NCBI RefSeq assembly: GCF_029894335.1
Contig: NZ_JARXZC010000004.1
Coordinates: 124,001-188,000, forward strand
From: Kitasatospora sp. MAP5-34
GTDB taxonomy: Bacteria > Actinomycetota > Actinomycetes > Streptomycetales > Streptomycetaceae
Reading direction: 5' to 3'
DNA: 64,000 nt
Shown here piece after piece: positions 35,036 to 43,194 of this stretch (the stretch's first letter is position 1; every line of letters starts with the position of its first letter). Under the pieces are notes generated by a model. It did not search any database. It was not told the origin of the DNA and saw only the letters and a program-made list of their open reading frames with translations. Position numbers and translations under genes: made by a program.

Positions 35036-35839
35036 TCAGCCGACGGCACCGAGGATCGGTGCCCAGGCGGCACCGGTGAGTGCGGCCGCCACCTGCTGCT
35101 CGGAGAGCGGGGGAGCGTCTCGGGTCGGCTTCGGTGTGTCGGCACCGCTGCCGCCGCCGGTGCTGTTCCACTCCACCAACTGAAGCTGCGCGCCGGTCGA
35201 TTTCAGGGTGACCGTCACCGTCCAGCGGTGGGCGGTGTCGGCACGAACCGGGTGCTCGGCCGCGCTCTGCTCCGACATCACCAAAGCCCCGCCCGGAATC
35301 GCGGCGCTGCTCGGCAGCTCGCTCAGCGTGCAGGTGTCACCTGCGGCACGCGCGGGCGTACGGTCGCAGCTCAGCCCGTCGCCGTCCCTGAGCGGCAGCT
35401 TGAGCCGCAGGGCCGAGACACCGACGTAGGCGGCGCCGTGCCCGTCGTCGAGGACGAGTCCACTGTTGGCGACGTACCCGCCGGACGGATCCGAGGGATT
35501 GTTGCTCTGCCCGGTCACCTGGCTGAACCGGCCCCCGGGGAACGTCAGTTCCAGGGCCTGGATCATCTGGGTGTCGGTGATCGCGGAACGGGGCATCGCC
35601 AGCGCCACCGACTCCATGTCGGATCCTGCGGAGTGCGTCCCGGCGAGCGTGCCGGGGAGCACCAGGCCGGCCGCCGCGATCACGGCGCAGGCGCCGACCC
35701 CGGCGAGGATGCCTGCGCTGCGCCGACGCCGACGGCTCCGTCCGCGCTCGACGGCTCCGCTCAGGAGCGCGGTGAGATCGGGTTCGAGGGAGTCGGTCGT
35801 GCGGTCCAGGGCATGTGCGAGGTCTGCTTCGAAGGGCAT
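35036..35839 (-). CDS. membrane-anchored protein, probable partner of the adjacent ECF sigma factor
   Basis: 267 residues. A cytoplasmic N-terminus of about 42 residues ends in RGRSRRRRR, then one membrane helix (about 43-66), then an extracytoplasmic domain of about 200 residues with two cysteines near 158 and 170. This topology is that of anti-sigma or sensor proteins, and the gene sits 75 nt downstream of an ECF sigma gene on the same strand with its own AAAGGTGA ribosome site. No zinc-binding ZAS motif is present. Direct inhibition of the sigma factor is inferred. Confidence 0.6.
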   Translation of the reverse strand: MPFEADLAHALDRTTDSLEPDLTALLSGAVERGRSRRRRRSAGILAGVGACAVIAAAGLVLPGTLAGTHSAGSDMESVALAMPRSAITDTQMIQALELTFPGGRFSQVTGQSNNPSDPSGGYVANSGLVLDDGHGAAYVGVSALRLKLPLRDGDGLSCDRTPARAAGDTCTLSELPSSAAIPGGALVMSEQSAAEHPVRADTAHRWTVTVTLKSTGAQLQLVEWNSTGGGSGADTPKPTRDAPPLSEQQVAAALTGAAWAPILGAVG

Positions 35840-35914
35840 GCTGACGTCACCTTTTCTGTCGCTTTTCTGTCGCTGATGGGGGCTTTACGGTGGTTTGACC
35901 TGCGGGCACGGTGT

Positions 35915-36421
35915 TCAGTGCGGAACCAGGTCGGACAGGCTGTCGCCGAGCAACGCACGCACCCTGCCGAGTGCTCGGGTGCCCTGGGAGCGGACCGCGC
36001 TGCTGCTCAGCCTGAGCATCCGGGCGGTCTCCTCGATGCTGCGGTCCTCCCAGTAGCGCAGCATCAGCACCGCCCGGTCGCGGGGCGGCAGTTGGCCGAG
36101 TGCATCCAGCAGGGTGAGCCGCAGTGCGGTGTCCGGGCCGGACGCCGCACTGTCGGGCATGTTCCCGACGGGCCGCTCGCCGGTGCTTCGCCGGCGCCGC
36201 AGGCTGAGGAAGGTACGGACCAGAACCGTCTGGGCGTAGGCCGCCGGGCTGTCCGCACCGGCCACCCGGTTCCAGTGCACGTACACCCGGCTGAGGGTTT
36301 CCTGGACCAGGTCCTCGGCAAGATGCGTGTCGCCGGCCGCGAGTACGTACGCCGAGCGGTACAGCGCCTTCGCTCTCGCGGCCACGAACTCCAGGTACTC
36401 ATCCTCCTGTGCTGATTTCAC
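35915..36421 (-). CDS. ECF RNA polymerase sigma factor, SigE (TIGR02983-like) family
   Basis: 168 residues from GTG 36421. Region 2 spans AYVLAAGDTHLAEDLVQETL through the SPAAYAQTVLVRTFLSLRRR stretch, and region 4 spans LPPRDRAVLMLRYWEDRSIE through SSSAVRSQGTRALGRVR. The short linker and the EYLEFVAARAKALYRSAYVL opening match the Streptomyces SigE-family group often encoded as many paralogues. The signal and target promoters are unknown; the downstream membrane protein is the likely regulator. Confidence 0.88.
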   Translation of the reverse strand: MKSAQEDEYLEFVAARAKALYRSAYVLAAGDTHLAEDLVQETLSRVYVHWNRVAGADSPAAYAQTVLVRTFLSLRRRRSTGERPVGNMPDSAASGPDTALRLTLLDALGQLPPRDRAVLMLRYWEDRSIEETARMLRLSSSAVRSQGTRALGRVRALLGDSLSDLVPH

Positions 36422-36557
36422 TCGGTCCCCGCCTGTTCTTCTGTTCCGTGATCCCCGCGCATACCCCTCATGACTACGTGAGACGTCAGGATGTCGCGCG
36501 AGCGGGGCAGCTTTCCCTTCCACCGCCGGCCCGCCGGGCGACGGTGGATAAAACACA

Positions 36558-36595
36558 GCTGCCCCCGGCCGGTTGGGGAACCGGGCGGGGGCAGC
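36558..36595. terminator. hairpin terminator downstream of nrdB
   Basis: GCTGCCCCCG (36558-36567) pairs with CGGGGGCAGC (36586-36595), extended inside by CCGGTT/AACCGG around a GGGG loop, 18 nt after the nrdB stop on the minus strand. Confidence 0.75.
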
Positions 36596-36612
36596 AGTGG
36601 GGAGCGTGGGGC

Positions 36613-37644
36613 TTAGAAGTCGTCGTCGAAGGAGACCGAGCCCTCGACCGCGACCTGGTAGGCCGAGACGCGGCGCTCGAAGAAGTTGGTCAGCTCCTGG
36701 ACGTTCTGCAGCTCCATGAACCCGAACGGGTTGGTGGAGCCGTAGCGGATCGGCATGCCGAGGCGGGCGAGCCGCTGGTCGGCGACGGCCTGGAGGTACT
36801 CGCGCATGGACGCGGTGTTCATGCCGGGGAGGCCCTCGCCGCACAGGTCCTGGGCGAACTGGAGCTCGGCCTCGACGGCCTCCTCCAGCATCTCGGTGAC
36901 CTGCTTGGCCATCTGGTCGTCGAACAGCTCCGGCTCCTCCTGGCGGACGGTGTCCACCACGGAGAAGGCGAAGTCCATGTGCATGGACTCGTCGCGGAAC
37001 ACCCAGTTGGTGCCGGTCGCCAGGCCGTGCAGCAGGCCGCGCGAGCGGAACCAGTACACGTACGCGAACGCACCGTAGAAGAACAGGCCCTCGACGCAGG
37101 CCGCGAAGCAGATCAGGTTGAGCAGGAAGGCCCGCCGGTCGTCCTGGGTCTGCAGCGAGTCGATGTGGTCGACCGCGTTCATGTACTTGAAGCAGAACTG
37201 GGCCTTCTGGTGGATGGAGGGGATGCTCTCCACCGCGTCGAAGGCGGCCGCGCGGTCGTCCGGGTCGGGCAGGTAGGTGTCGAGCAGCGTCAGATAGAAC
37301 TGGACGTGCACGGCCTCCTCGAACAGCTGCCGGGACAGGTAGAGCCGGGCCTCGGGGGAGTTGATGTGCTTGTAGAGGCTCAGCACCACGTTGTTCGAGA
37401 CGATCGAGTCACCGGTCGCGAAGAAGGCGACCAGCCGGCCGATCATGTGCCGCTCGCCCTCGCTGAGCTTGGCGAGGTCGGCGACGTCGGAGTGCAGGTC
37501 CACCTCCTCGACGGTCCAGGTGTTCTTGATCGCGTCGCGGTAGCGGTCGTAGAAGGAGGGGTAGCGCATCGGACGGAGCGTCAGCTCGAAGCCCGGGTCG
37601 AGCAGCATCTTCTCGCGGCCGGGGGTCTCGGGGGTGGTGCTCAC
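36613..37644 (-). CDS. nrdB: class Ia ribonucleotide reductase, beta (radical) subunit
   Basis: 343 residues. Diiron ligands are visible in the helices containing LFEEAVHVQFY (near 107-117), ACVEGLFFYG (near 180) and RDESMHMDFAF (near 215-225). The C-terminal VEGSVSFDDDF is the tail that docks into NrdA. The start GTG overlaps the nrdA stop (GTGA), so the subunits are translationally coupled. Supplies deoxynucleotides when oxygen is available and vitamin B12 is low. Confidence 0.95.
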   Translation of the reverse strand: MSTTPETPGREKMLLDPGFELTLRPMRYPSFYDRYRDAIKNTWTVEEVDLHSDVADLAKLSEGERHMIGRLVAFFATGDSIVSNNVVLSLYKHINSPEARLYLSRQLFEEAVHVQFYLTLLDTYLPDPDDRAAAFDAVESIPSIHQKAQFCFKYMNAVDHIDSLQTQDDRRAFLLNLICFAACVEGLFFYGAFAYVYWFRSRGLLHGLATGTNWVFRDESMHMDFAFSVVDTVRQEEPELFDDQMAKQVTEMLEEAVEAELQFAQDLCGEGLPGMNTASMREYLQAVADQRLARLGMPIRYGSTNPFGFMELQNVQELTNFFERRVSAYQVAVEGSVSFDDDF

Positions 37645-40049
37645 TGGCAGGCCTCGCAGGACTCGGGGTTCTCCAGGGAGCAGGCGAGCGCCGCCTCCTC
37701 CTCGGGGGAGAGGGTGGGGGACGGCACGGAGACGACCGGACGGGCGGCGCCGGAGGCGGCCTGGGCGATCCGGGTGGCCGGGCGCGAGCGCAGGTAGTAG
37801 GTGGTCTTCAGACCGACCTTCCAGGCGTACGCGTACATCGAGCTCAGCTTGCCGATGGTCGGCGCGGCCATGAAGAGGTTCAGCGACTGGCTCTGGTCGA
37901 TGTACGGCTGCCGGGCGGCGGCCAGGTCGATCAGCGCGCGCTGCGGGAGCTCCCACGCCGTGCGGTAGAGCGAACGGACCTCGGCGGGCAGCCAGTTGAG
38001 GTCCTGGACCGAGCCGTTGGCCTCGCGCAGCGCGTCCCGGGTCTGCGCGTCCCAGACGCCCAGTTCCTTGAGCTCGCGGACCAGGTACGGGTTGACCTGG
38101 AGGAACTCGCCGGAGAGGGTCTCGCGCTTGAACAGGTTGGACACCTGCGGCTCGATGCACTCGTACACGCCGGCGATCGAGGCGATGGTCGCCGTCGGCG
38201 CGATGGCGAGCAGGAGGGAGTTGCGCAGGCCGGTCTCGGCGATGCGCGCCCGGAGGGCCTCCCAACGGCCCGTCCACTGCGGGGCGGTGTCGAAGTGGTC
38301 GATGTGCAGCTGGCCACGGGCGGCGCGGGTCTCGGCGTACGCCTCGTGGCGGCCCAGCTGCTCGGCCAGCTCGTTGGAGCGTTCGTAGGCGACCAGCATG
38401 ATGCGCTCGGCGATCAGGGTGGAGAGCTGCTTGGCCTCGGCGGAGTCGAAGTCCAGCCGGAGCTGGAAGAAGACGTCCTGAAGGCCCATCACGCCGAGGC
38501 CGACCGGGCGCCAGCGCGAGTTGGAGGCGCCGGCCTCGGGGGTCGGGTAGAAGTTGATGTCCACCACGCGGTCGAGGAAGGTCACGGCGGTGCGGACGGT
38601 GGAGTCCAGCCGGTCCCAGTCCATCGCGTTCAGCAGGTCGTCGGCCGTGGCGTCCGAGGAGACGTGCGCGCCCAGGTTGACCGACCCGAGGTTGCAGACG
38701 GCGGTCTCGGAGTCGTCCGTGACCTCCAGGATCTCCGTGCAGAGGTTGGAGGAGTGAACAGTTCGTCCGGGCACGGCGGTCTGGTTGGCGGCGCGGTTGG
38801 AGGCGTCCTTGAAGGTCATCCAGCCGTTGCCGGTCTGCGCCAGGGTGCGCATCATCCGCGAGTACAGGGTCTGCGCCGGGATGGTGCGGACGGCCTTGCC
38901 CGCCGCCTCGGCGGCCAGGTAGGCGGCGTCGAAGTCGGCGCCCCACAGGTCGACCAGCTCGGGGGTGTCGGCGGGGGAGAACAGCGACCAGTCGGCGTTG
39001 GCGTTCACACGGCGCATGAACTCGTCCGGGATCCAGTGGGCGAGGTTCAGGTTGTGCGTACGCCGGGCCTCCTCACCGGTGTTGTCGCGGAGCTCCAGGA
39101 ACTCCTCGATGTCGGCGTGCCAGGTCTCCAGGTACACGCAGGCCGCGCCCTTGCGCCGGCCGCCCTGGTTGACGGCGGCGACCGAGGAGTCCAGCGTGCG
39201 CAGGAACGGGACGATGCCGTTCGACTTGCCGTTGGTGCCCCGGATCAGCGAACCGCGCGAGCGGATCCGCGAGTACGAGAGGCCGATGCCGCCGGCGTGC
39301 TTGGAGAGCCGGGCGATCTGCGCGTAGCGCGAGTAGATCGAGTCCAGGTTGTCCAGCGGCGAGTCCAGCAGGTAGCAGCTGGACATCTGCGGGTGCTTGG
39401 TGCCGGAGTTGAAAAGCGTCGGCGAGGACGGCAGGTACGAGAGCGCGCTCATCAGCGCGTACAGCTCGGCCACCTCGCGGACGGACTCGGCGGTGTCGCC
39501 GACCGCCAGGCCGCAGGCGACGCGGAGCAGGAAGTGCTGCGGGGTCTCGATCACCTTGCGGGTGATCGGGTGGCGCAGCAGGTAGCGGGACTGGACGGTA
39601 CGGAGGCCGAAGTACTCGAAGCGGTCGTCACCGCGCTGGTCGATCAGCTCGTCCAGGGTGTCGGCGTGCTTGGCGACGAAGGCGGCGGTGGTGGCGCCGA
39701 TCAGGCCCTCGGTGTGGCCGACCACGATCGAGGCGGAGAAGTTGACCGCACCCTGGCCGATGGCCTCGTCCGAGATCTCCAGCGCGAGCAGCCGGGCGGC
39801 GAGCTTCGAGTACTGCGGGTCCTCGGCGATCATCGACGCGGCGGCCTCGACGGCCAGTCCACGCAGCTCCGCGAAGTCGGAGCCGGCGTTCCGGCCGCGC
39901 AGAGCGGCGGCGGCGACGTGGCCGGGGTCCACCTGGGGGAGGTCGGCGCTGCGGTCGGTGAGCAGCCGGAGCAGCGCAGCACCAGGGTCGGTCTGGGCGT
40001 GGTCGGCGGAACCCTGGGACGGCAGGGCAACTGAGGCAGCGGTGGTCAA
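37641..40049 (-). CDS. nrdA: class Ia ribonucleotide reductase, alpha (catalytic) subunit
   Basis: 802 residues from TTG 40049, chosen because AGGAG stands 8 nt upstream and the open frame before it lies inside the untranslated leader. Catalytic features: SSCYLLDSPLDNLDSIY and VCNLGSVNLGAHV (cysteine triad around the active site), the NLCTEILEV segment, LRNSLLLAIAPTATIASI near the end, and the mobile C-terminal cysteine pair SCEACQ. The alpha subunit reduces ribonucleoside diphosphates using the radical from NrdB. Controlled by paired NrdR boxes and a cobalamin riboswitch upstream. Confidence 0.94.
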   Translation of the reverse strand: MTTAASVALPSQGSADHAQTDPGAALLRLLTDRSADLPQVDPGHVAAAALRGRNAGSDFAELRGLAVEAAASMIAEDPQYSKLAARLLALEISDEAIGQGAVNFSASIVVGHTEGLIGATTAAFVAKHADTLDELIDQRGDDRFEYFGLRTVQSRYLLRHPITRKVIETPQHFLLRVACGLAVGDTAESVREVAELYALMSALSYLPSSPTLFNSGTKHPQMSSCYLLDSPLDNLDSIYSRYAQIARLSKHAGGIGLSYSRIRSRGSLIRGTNGKSNGIVPFLRTLDSSVAAVNQGGRRKGAACVYLETWHADIEEFLELRDNTGEEARRTHNLNLAHWIPDEFMRRVNANADWSLFSPADTPELVDLWGADFDAAYLAAEAAGKAVRTIPAQTLYSRMMRTLAQTGNGWMTFKDASNRAANQTAVPGRTVHSSNLCTEILEVTDDSETAVCNLGSVNLGAHVSSDATADDLLNAMDWDRLDSTVRTAVTFLDRVVDINFYPTPEAGASNSRWRPVGLGVMGLQDVFFQLRLDFDSAEAKQLSTLIAERIMLVAYERSNELAEQLGRHEAYAETRAARGQLHIDHFDTAPQWTGRWEALRARIAETGLRNSLLLAIAPTATIASIAGVYECIEPQVSNLFKRETLSGEFLQVNPYLVRELKELGVWDAQTRDALREANGSVQDLNWLPAEVRSLYRTAWELPQRALIDLAAARQPYIDQSQSLNLFMAAPTIGKLSSMYAYAWKVGLKTTYYLRSRPATRIAQAASGAARPVVSVPSPTLSPEEEAALACSLENPESCEACQ

Positions 40050-40214
40050 GGCGCTCTCTCCTGGCGGCGGCGGAACGACGAGGGGCACCGGACCGGCTCG
40101 GGGCAGGGGAACGCGGCGCGGCGAACCCTCTGGGTGCGCGCGATCGACCCCCCGGCCCGCCCGCGAGGCCCGGACGTAAGGCTGTGCTGCATGGCGTCTG
40201 CGGGGAAGCCGTGT

Positions 40215-40320
40215 GGCACACCGTCGGCAGGTCATCGGACTCGCGGGACGTCATGGAACCGCCCGCTCACCGCTGCGGGGCAGTCCCGGGATTGCACCGG
40301 GTTCCCCTGCTTCGACAGCG
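40215..40320 (-). promoter_or_regulatory. adenosylcobalamin riboswitch upstream of nrdAB
   Basis: Read on the minus strand, the aptamer core GGGAACCCGGTGCAATCCC and ACTGCCCCGCAGCGGTGAG is followed by the B12 box GAGTCCGATGACCTGCC (about 40226-40242). These are the conserved parts of the cobalamin aptamer. It lies 165-270 nt before the nrdA start, in the transcribed leader. Coenzyme B12 would switch nrdAB off so that the B12-dependent class II reductase, encoded elsewhere, takes over; this is known for S. coelicolor nrdAB. Confidence 0.88.
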
Positions 40321-40326
40321 AGAGCG

Positions 40327-40373
40327 AGCATACATGTTGTGGCGGACCCAAGATGCGACACCAGATGTAGTGC
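40327..40373 (-). promoter_or_regulatory. nrdAB promoter with two NrdR boxes
   Basis: Two 16 bp elements, 40358-40373 (forward ACACCAGATGTAGTGC) and 40327-40342 (forward AGCATACATGTTGTGG), resemble the NrdR-box consensus ACACwATATATwGTGT. Their starts are 31 bp apart, the characteristic three-turn spacing. The proximal box contains the -10 TATGCT (minus strand, 40332-40327), so NrdR binding would block the promoter. Confidence 0.65.
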
Positions 40374-40441
40374 CGCGTGTCGTGCCCGGTCGATCGCGGC
40401 CTGCTATGGGGAGACAGGCTGGAGACGGCCCGGGGAGGGGC

Positions 40442-40936
40442 TCAGAACGTGATCGAGTACACCATCAGGTCGATTCCGGGCCGGACTTCCCAGTCCCGTT
40501 CCGGGGCGCGGCGGAAGCCGACGCGCTCGTAGATCCGGTGTGCGGCGGTCATCGCCGGGCGGGTCGAGAAGGCCATTCCGGCCAGTCCGAGCTCCTGGCA
40601 GCGGGCCACCGTCGCCCGCACCAGCGCCTCGCCGACACCCCGGCCGCGCGCTGCCGCGCCGGCCGCGAGCATCCGGATCTCGCCCTCGTCCGGGGTGGCG
40701 ATGTCGGCCCATTCGGTGCCGCCGACGGCGAGGGTCACGCAGCCGAGGACACGTCCGTCCGAGGGGTCGACGGCGACGAGGAGTTCGGCCTCCTCGAATC
40801 GCCGGCGGGTGTCCCGGAGCAACGTGACGTAGTCGGCGCCGGGTGGGGTGTGCCCGTCTCCGACGAAGGCTTCGACGGTGACTTCACCTGCGGCTTCGAG
40901 GTCCTCTTCGCGGGCTCGGCGGATGACGATGTCCAT
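40442..40936 (-). CDS. GNAT-family N-acetyltransferase
   Basis: 164 residues. The acetyl-CoA loop reads RGRGVGEALVRA (about 96-107) and is preceded by the EIRMLAAGAAA strand; a C-terminal AAHRIYERVGFRR motif completes motif B. The start ATG 40936 has no Shine-Dalgarno; CACAAT lies 6 nt upstream as a possible leaderless -10. The acceptor substrate cannot be predicted. Confidence 0.85.
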   Translation of the reverse strand: MDIVIRRAREEDLEAAGEVTVEAFVGDGHTPPGADYVTLLRDTRRRFEEAELLVAVDPSDGRVLGCVTLAVGGTEWADIATPDEGEIRMLAAGAAARGRGVGEALVRATVARCQELGLAGMAFSTRPAMTAAHRIYERVGFRRAPERDWEVRPGIDLMVYSITF

Positions 40937-41157
40937 CGGGACATTGTGCCCGAAGATGTGTTCGAGACAGCGGGTAGGGTGCCGTGCAGCCGGTCGGCGC
41001 GGGCGGGGTCGGCGGGGTAGCCGCCGGGGCGGTGCCAGTTGTCCCGGCCGCTGCGTCCGCTGCGGTCCAGATCGCGGCCGATCAGCAGCCCGAGCAGGCC
41101 GAACCCGCCGACGGCGCCCAGCAGGGCGAGTGCGCTCGTGAGCGTGGAGGAGGTCAT
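40735..41157 (-). CDS. possible small membrane protein overlapping the GNAT gene
   Basis: From ATG 41157 the frame gives a hydrophobic helix (about residues 5-26) followed by a GRDLDRSGRSGRDNWHRPGG stretch that looks protein-like. The second half of the frame overlaps the start of the GNAT gene by about 200 nt and is low-complexity Ser/Pro/Thr, as expected of a non-coding phase. Either only the first part is real, with a sequence change ending it, or the frame is spurious. Confidence 0.25.
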   Translation of the reverse strand: MTSSTLTSALALLGAVGGFGLLGLLIGRDLDRSGRSGRDNWHRPGGYPADPARADRLHGTLPAVSNTSSGTMSRWTSSSAEPAKRTSKPQVKSPSKPSSETGTPHPAPTTSRCSGTPAGDSRRPNSSSPSTPRTDVSSAA

Positions 41158-41193
41158 GTGTCCACTCTCGCGAGGGGGTTGCCCGGCGACGAG

Positions 41194-41237
41194 TGGCAGC
41201 AATGCCCACTTGTGTCGAAATGCTGCCATCGGGCATT
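41194..41237. promoter_or_regulatory. nested inverted repeats, probable operator of the GlxA-type regulator
   Basis: TGGCAGCA (41194-41201) is mirrored by TGCTGCCA (41221-41228), and AATGCCC (41201-41207) is mirrored by GGGCATT (41231-41237). The two interleaved inverted repeats end 10 bp before the regulator's ATG and overlap its start region, suggesting autoregulation. Confidence 0.5.
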
Positions 41238-41246
41238 CTGGTCGGC

Positions 41247-42194
41247 ATGCTGAGGAACGTCGTCGCCGTCGTCCTGGAAGAGGCCCACCCCTTCGAGCTG
41301 GGCGTCGCCTGCGAGGTCTTCGGCCTCGACCGCAGCGAGGAGGGCCTGCCGGTCTACGACTTCGCGCTCGCCACCGACCGTCCGGGAATGATCCGCACCC
41401 ACGCGGGGTTCAGCATCGAGGTGCCGCACGGCGTGCAGCGTCTGGCCACGGCGGACCTGGTCATCGTGCTGGCCACCGACATCCGGGACGAGTACCCGGC
41501 GCCGCTGCTCGACGCCCTGCGGGCCGCCGTCGCGCGCGGCGCGTGGGTGCTCTCCATCTGCAGCGGGGCCTTCATCCTCGGCGCCGCCGGGCTGCTCGAC
41601 GGCCGCCGCTGCACCACGCACTGGCGGCACGCCGCCCTGCTCGCCGAGCGCTTCCCGCTCTCCCGGGTCGAGCCGGACGTGCTCTACGTGGACGAGGACC
41701 AGGTCGTCTCCTCGGCCGGCACGGCAGCCGGAATCGACGCCTGCCTGCACCTGGTACGCAAGCTCCAGGGCGCCGAGGTCGCCCGGGGGATCGCCCGCCG
41801 GATGGTCGTCGCGCCGCACCGGGAGGGCGGCCAGGCACAGTTCGTCGCCCGGCCGCTCCCGGTGGACGAGGGCGAGTCGCTGGCCGGGCTGCTCGACTGG
41901 ATGCGGCACCACCTCGACCAGGAGCTGACGGTCGAACAGCTCGCCGCCCGCGCCCACATGTCCCCCCGCACCTTCGCCCGCCGCTTCCAGCAGGAGACCG
42001 GCACCACCCCGCACCGCTGGCTCACCAACCAGCGCCTGCTGCTCGCCCAGCGGCTGCTGGAGGGCACCAGCGAGCCGGTGGACGCGGTGGCCGCGCGCTG
42101 CGGGTTCGGCAACGGTGCGACGCTGCGGCACCACTTCGGGCGGCGGCTGGGGACGACGCCGCAGGCGTACCGGCGGACGTTCGCCGGGGCGTGA
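41247..42194 (+). CDS. GlxA-family transcriptional regulator (DJ-1/PfpI domain plus AraC-type HTH)
   Basis: 315 residues from ATG 41247. The N-terminal DJ-1/PfpI-like domain (about 1-185) includes the ICSGAFILGAAGLLDGRR nucleophile-elbow region with a cysteine at the expected spot and SSAGTAAGIDACLHLVR. The AraC double helix-turn-helix follows (about 215-312): LTVEQLAARAHMSPRTFARR and AVAARCGFGNGATLRHHFGR. Members respond to small metabolites through a domain related to amidases. No obvious target gene is adjacent. An upstream in-frame ATG at 41193 would place the operator repeats inside the gene. Confidence 0.87.
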   Translation: MLRNVVAVVLEEAHPFELGVACEVFGLDRSEEGLPVYDFALATDRPGMIRTHAGFSIEVPHGVQRLATADLVIVLATDIRDEYPAPLLDALRAAVARGAWVLSICSGAFILGAAGLLDGRRCTTHWRHAALLAERFPLSRVEPDVLYVDEDQVVSSAGTAAGIDACLHLVRKLQGAEVARGIARRMVVAPHREGGQAQFVARPLPVDEGESLAGLLDWMRHHLDQELTVEQLAARAHMSPRTFARRFQQETGTTPHRWLTNQRLLLAQRLLEGTSEPVDAVAARCGFGNGATLRHHFGRRLGTTPQAYRRTFAGA

Positions 42195-42215
42195 ACCTCG
42201 GGGGGAGCGGCGGGC

Positions 42216-42959
42216 TCAGGAGAGGTGGCCGGTGGCGTTCCAGAGGTCCGGGTGGAGCCGGCCGTCCCGGGAGCGCCACCGGGCGGCCGAGCAGTTGCGG
42301 ACCGGGCCGAGTTCGAGCAGCTGGGGCTCGGTGAGCCGGTCCAGGACGTAGCGGATCATCAGCACGGTGCAGTCGTGGGCCACCAGGAGCACCGGCTGCC
42401 CGGTCTCCTCCTCGCCGAGGTCGCGCAGCAGGCTGCGCACCCGCAGTGCTACGTCCAGAAACGATTCTCCGCCCGGCGGCCGGTAGTACAGCTCGCCCAT
42501 CTTGCGCCGCCGGGCGGCCTCCGCCGGGTACTCCTTCTCGATCGCGGGCGCGGTGAGCATCTCCAGGACGCCCAGCTCTCTGTCCCGCAGCCGTTCGTCG
42601 TACCGGACCGGGAGCCCGACCGGCACCGCGCCCAGCCCGGAGCTCTGCGCGAGCGCGATCCTGGCGGTCTCGGCGGCCCGGACGTACGGGGAGCACCAGA
42701 CGGCCCGGGGGCGGTCGGCGGCGGGCAGCCCGGCCCACCAGCGGCCCAGGGCCTGGGCCTGCGCCTGGCCGTGCAGGGAGAGCGGTATGTCGGCGTCCCG
42801 GCTGGCGATCGGGACGGTCAGCGCGCCCGTCTCGGCCGCGAGCTGGAACTCGACGTTGGCGAGGCTCTCGCCGTGCCGGGTGGCGACCAGCACGGACGGC
42901 AGCCGGAGGCTCGTCCGGCCGGTGCGATGGCCGTTGAGGGTGGAGCTGAGTTCTGCCAT
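42216..42959 (-). CDS. histidine phosphatase (phosphoglycerate mutase-like) superfamily protein
   Basis: 247 residues. The catalytic RHGES motif lies at about residues 28-32 (VATRHGESLANV), with the second arginine region (WCSPYVRAAETARIA), the acidic helix near 135 and the second histidine in LLVAHDCTVLM near 180-190. An active phosphatase is therefore plausible; the substrate is not determined. GGAGAA precedes ATG 42959. Confidence 0.85.
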   Translation of the reverse strand: MAELSSTLNGHRTGRTSLRLPSVLVATRHGESLANVEFQLAAETGALTVPIASRDADIPLSLHGQAQAQALGRWWAGLPAADRPRAVWCSPYVRAAETARIALAQSSGLGAVPVGLPVRYDERLRDRELGVLEMLTAPAIEKEYPAEAARRRKMGELYYRPPGGESFLDVALRVRSLLRDLGEEETGQPVLLVAHDCTVLMIRYVLDRLTEPQLLELGPVRNCSAARWRSRDGRLHPDLWNATGHLS

Positions 42960-43165
42960 GACCGATTCTCCCCGTGGTCGACCCTGTCACTGCGGGCGGC
43001 CCGGTCATGCGAGTGATCGCGCCGCCGCCTCCCATGGTGACGGAGGTGGCGGCGCGATCACAGGGCGCGTGGTCGGGCCGCGCCGTGCGCCTGGCTCCGC
43101 CGGTGCGCGCGGGGGCTGCGCGTGGCGGGAGGGTGCGGGTCGGTGCGGGGCGGTGCCTTCCGGTT

Positions 43166-43187
43166 TCGCGCAGTTCCCCGCGCCCCT
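43166..43187. repeat. dispersed palindrome, copy C (half element)
   Basis: One arm of the dispersed element (TCGCGCAGTTCCCCGCGCCCCT) with a partner region in a degenerate state upstream, lying at the 3' side of the symporter gene. Confidence 0.6.
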
Positions 43188-43194
43188 GGTTGTG

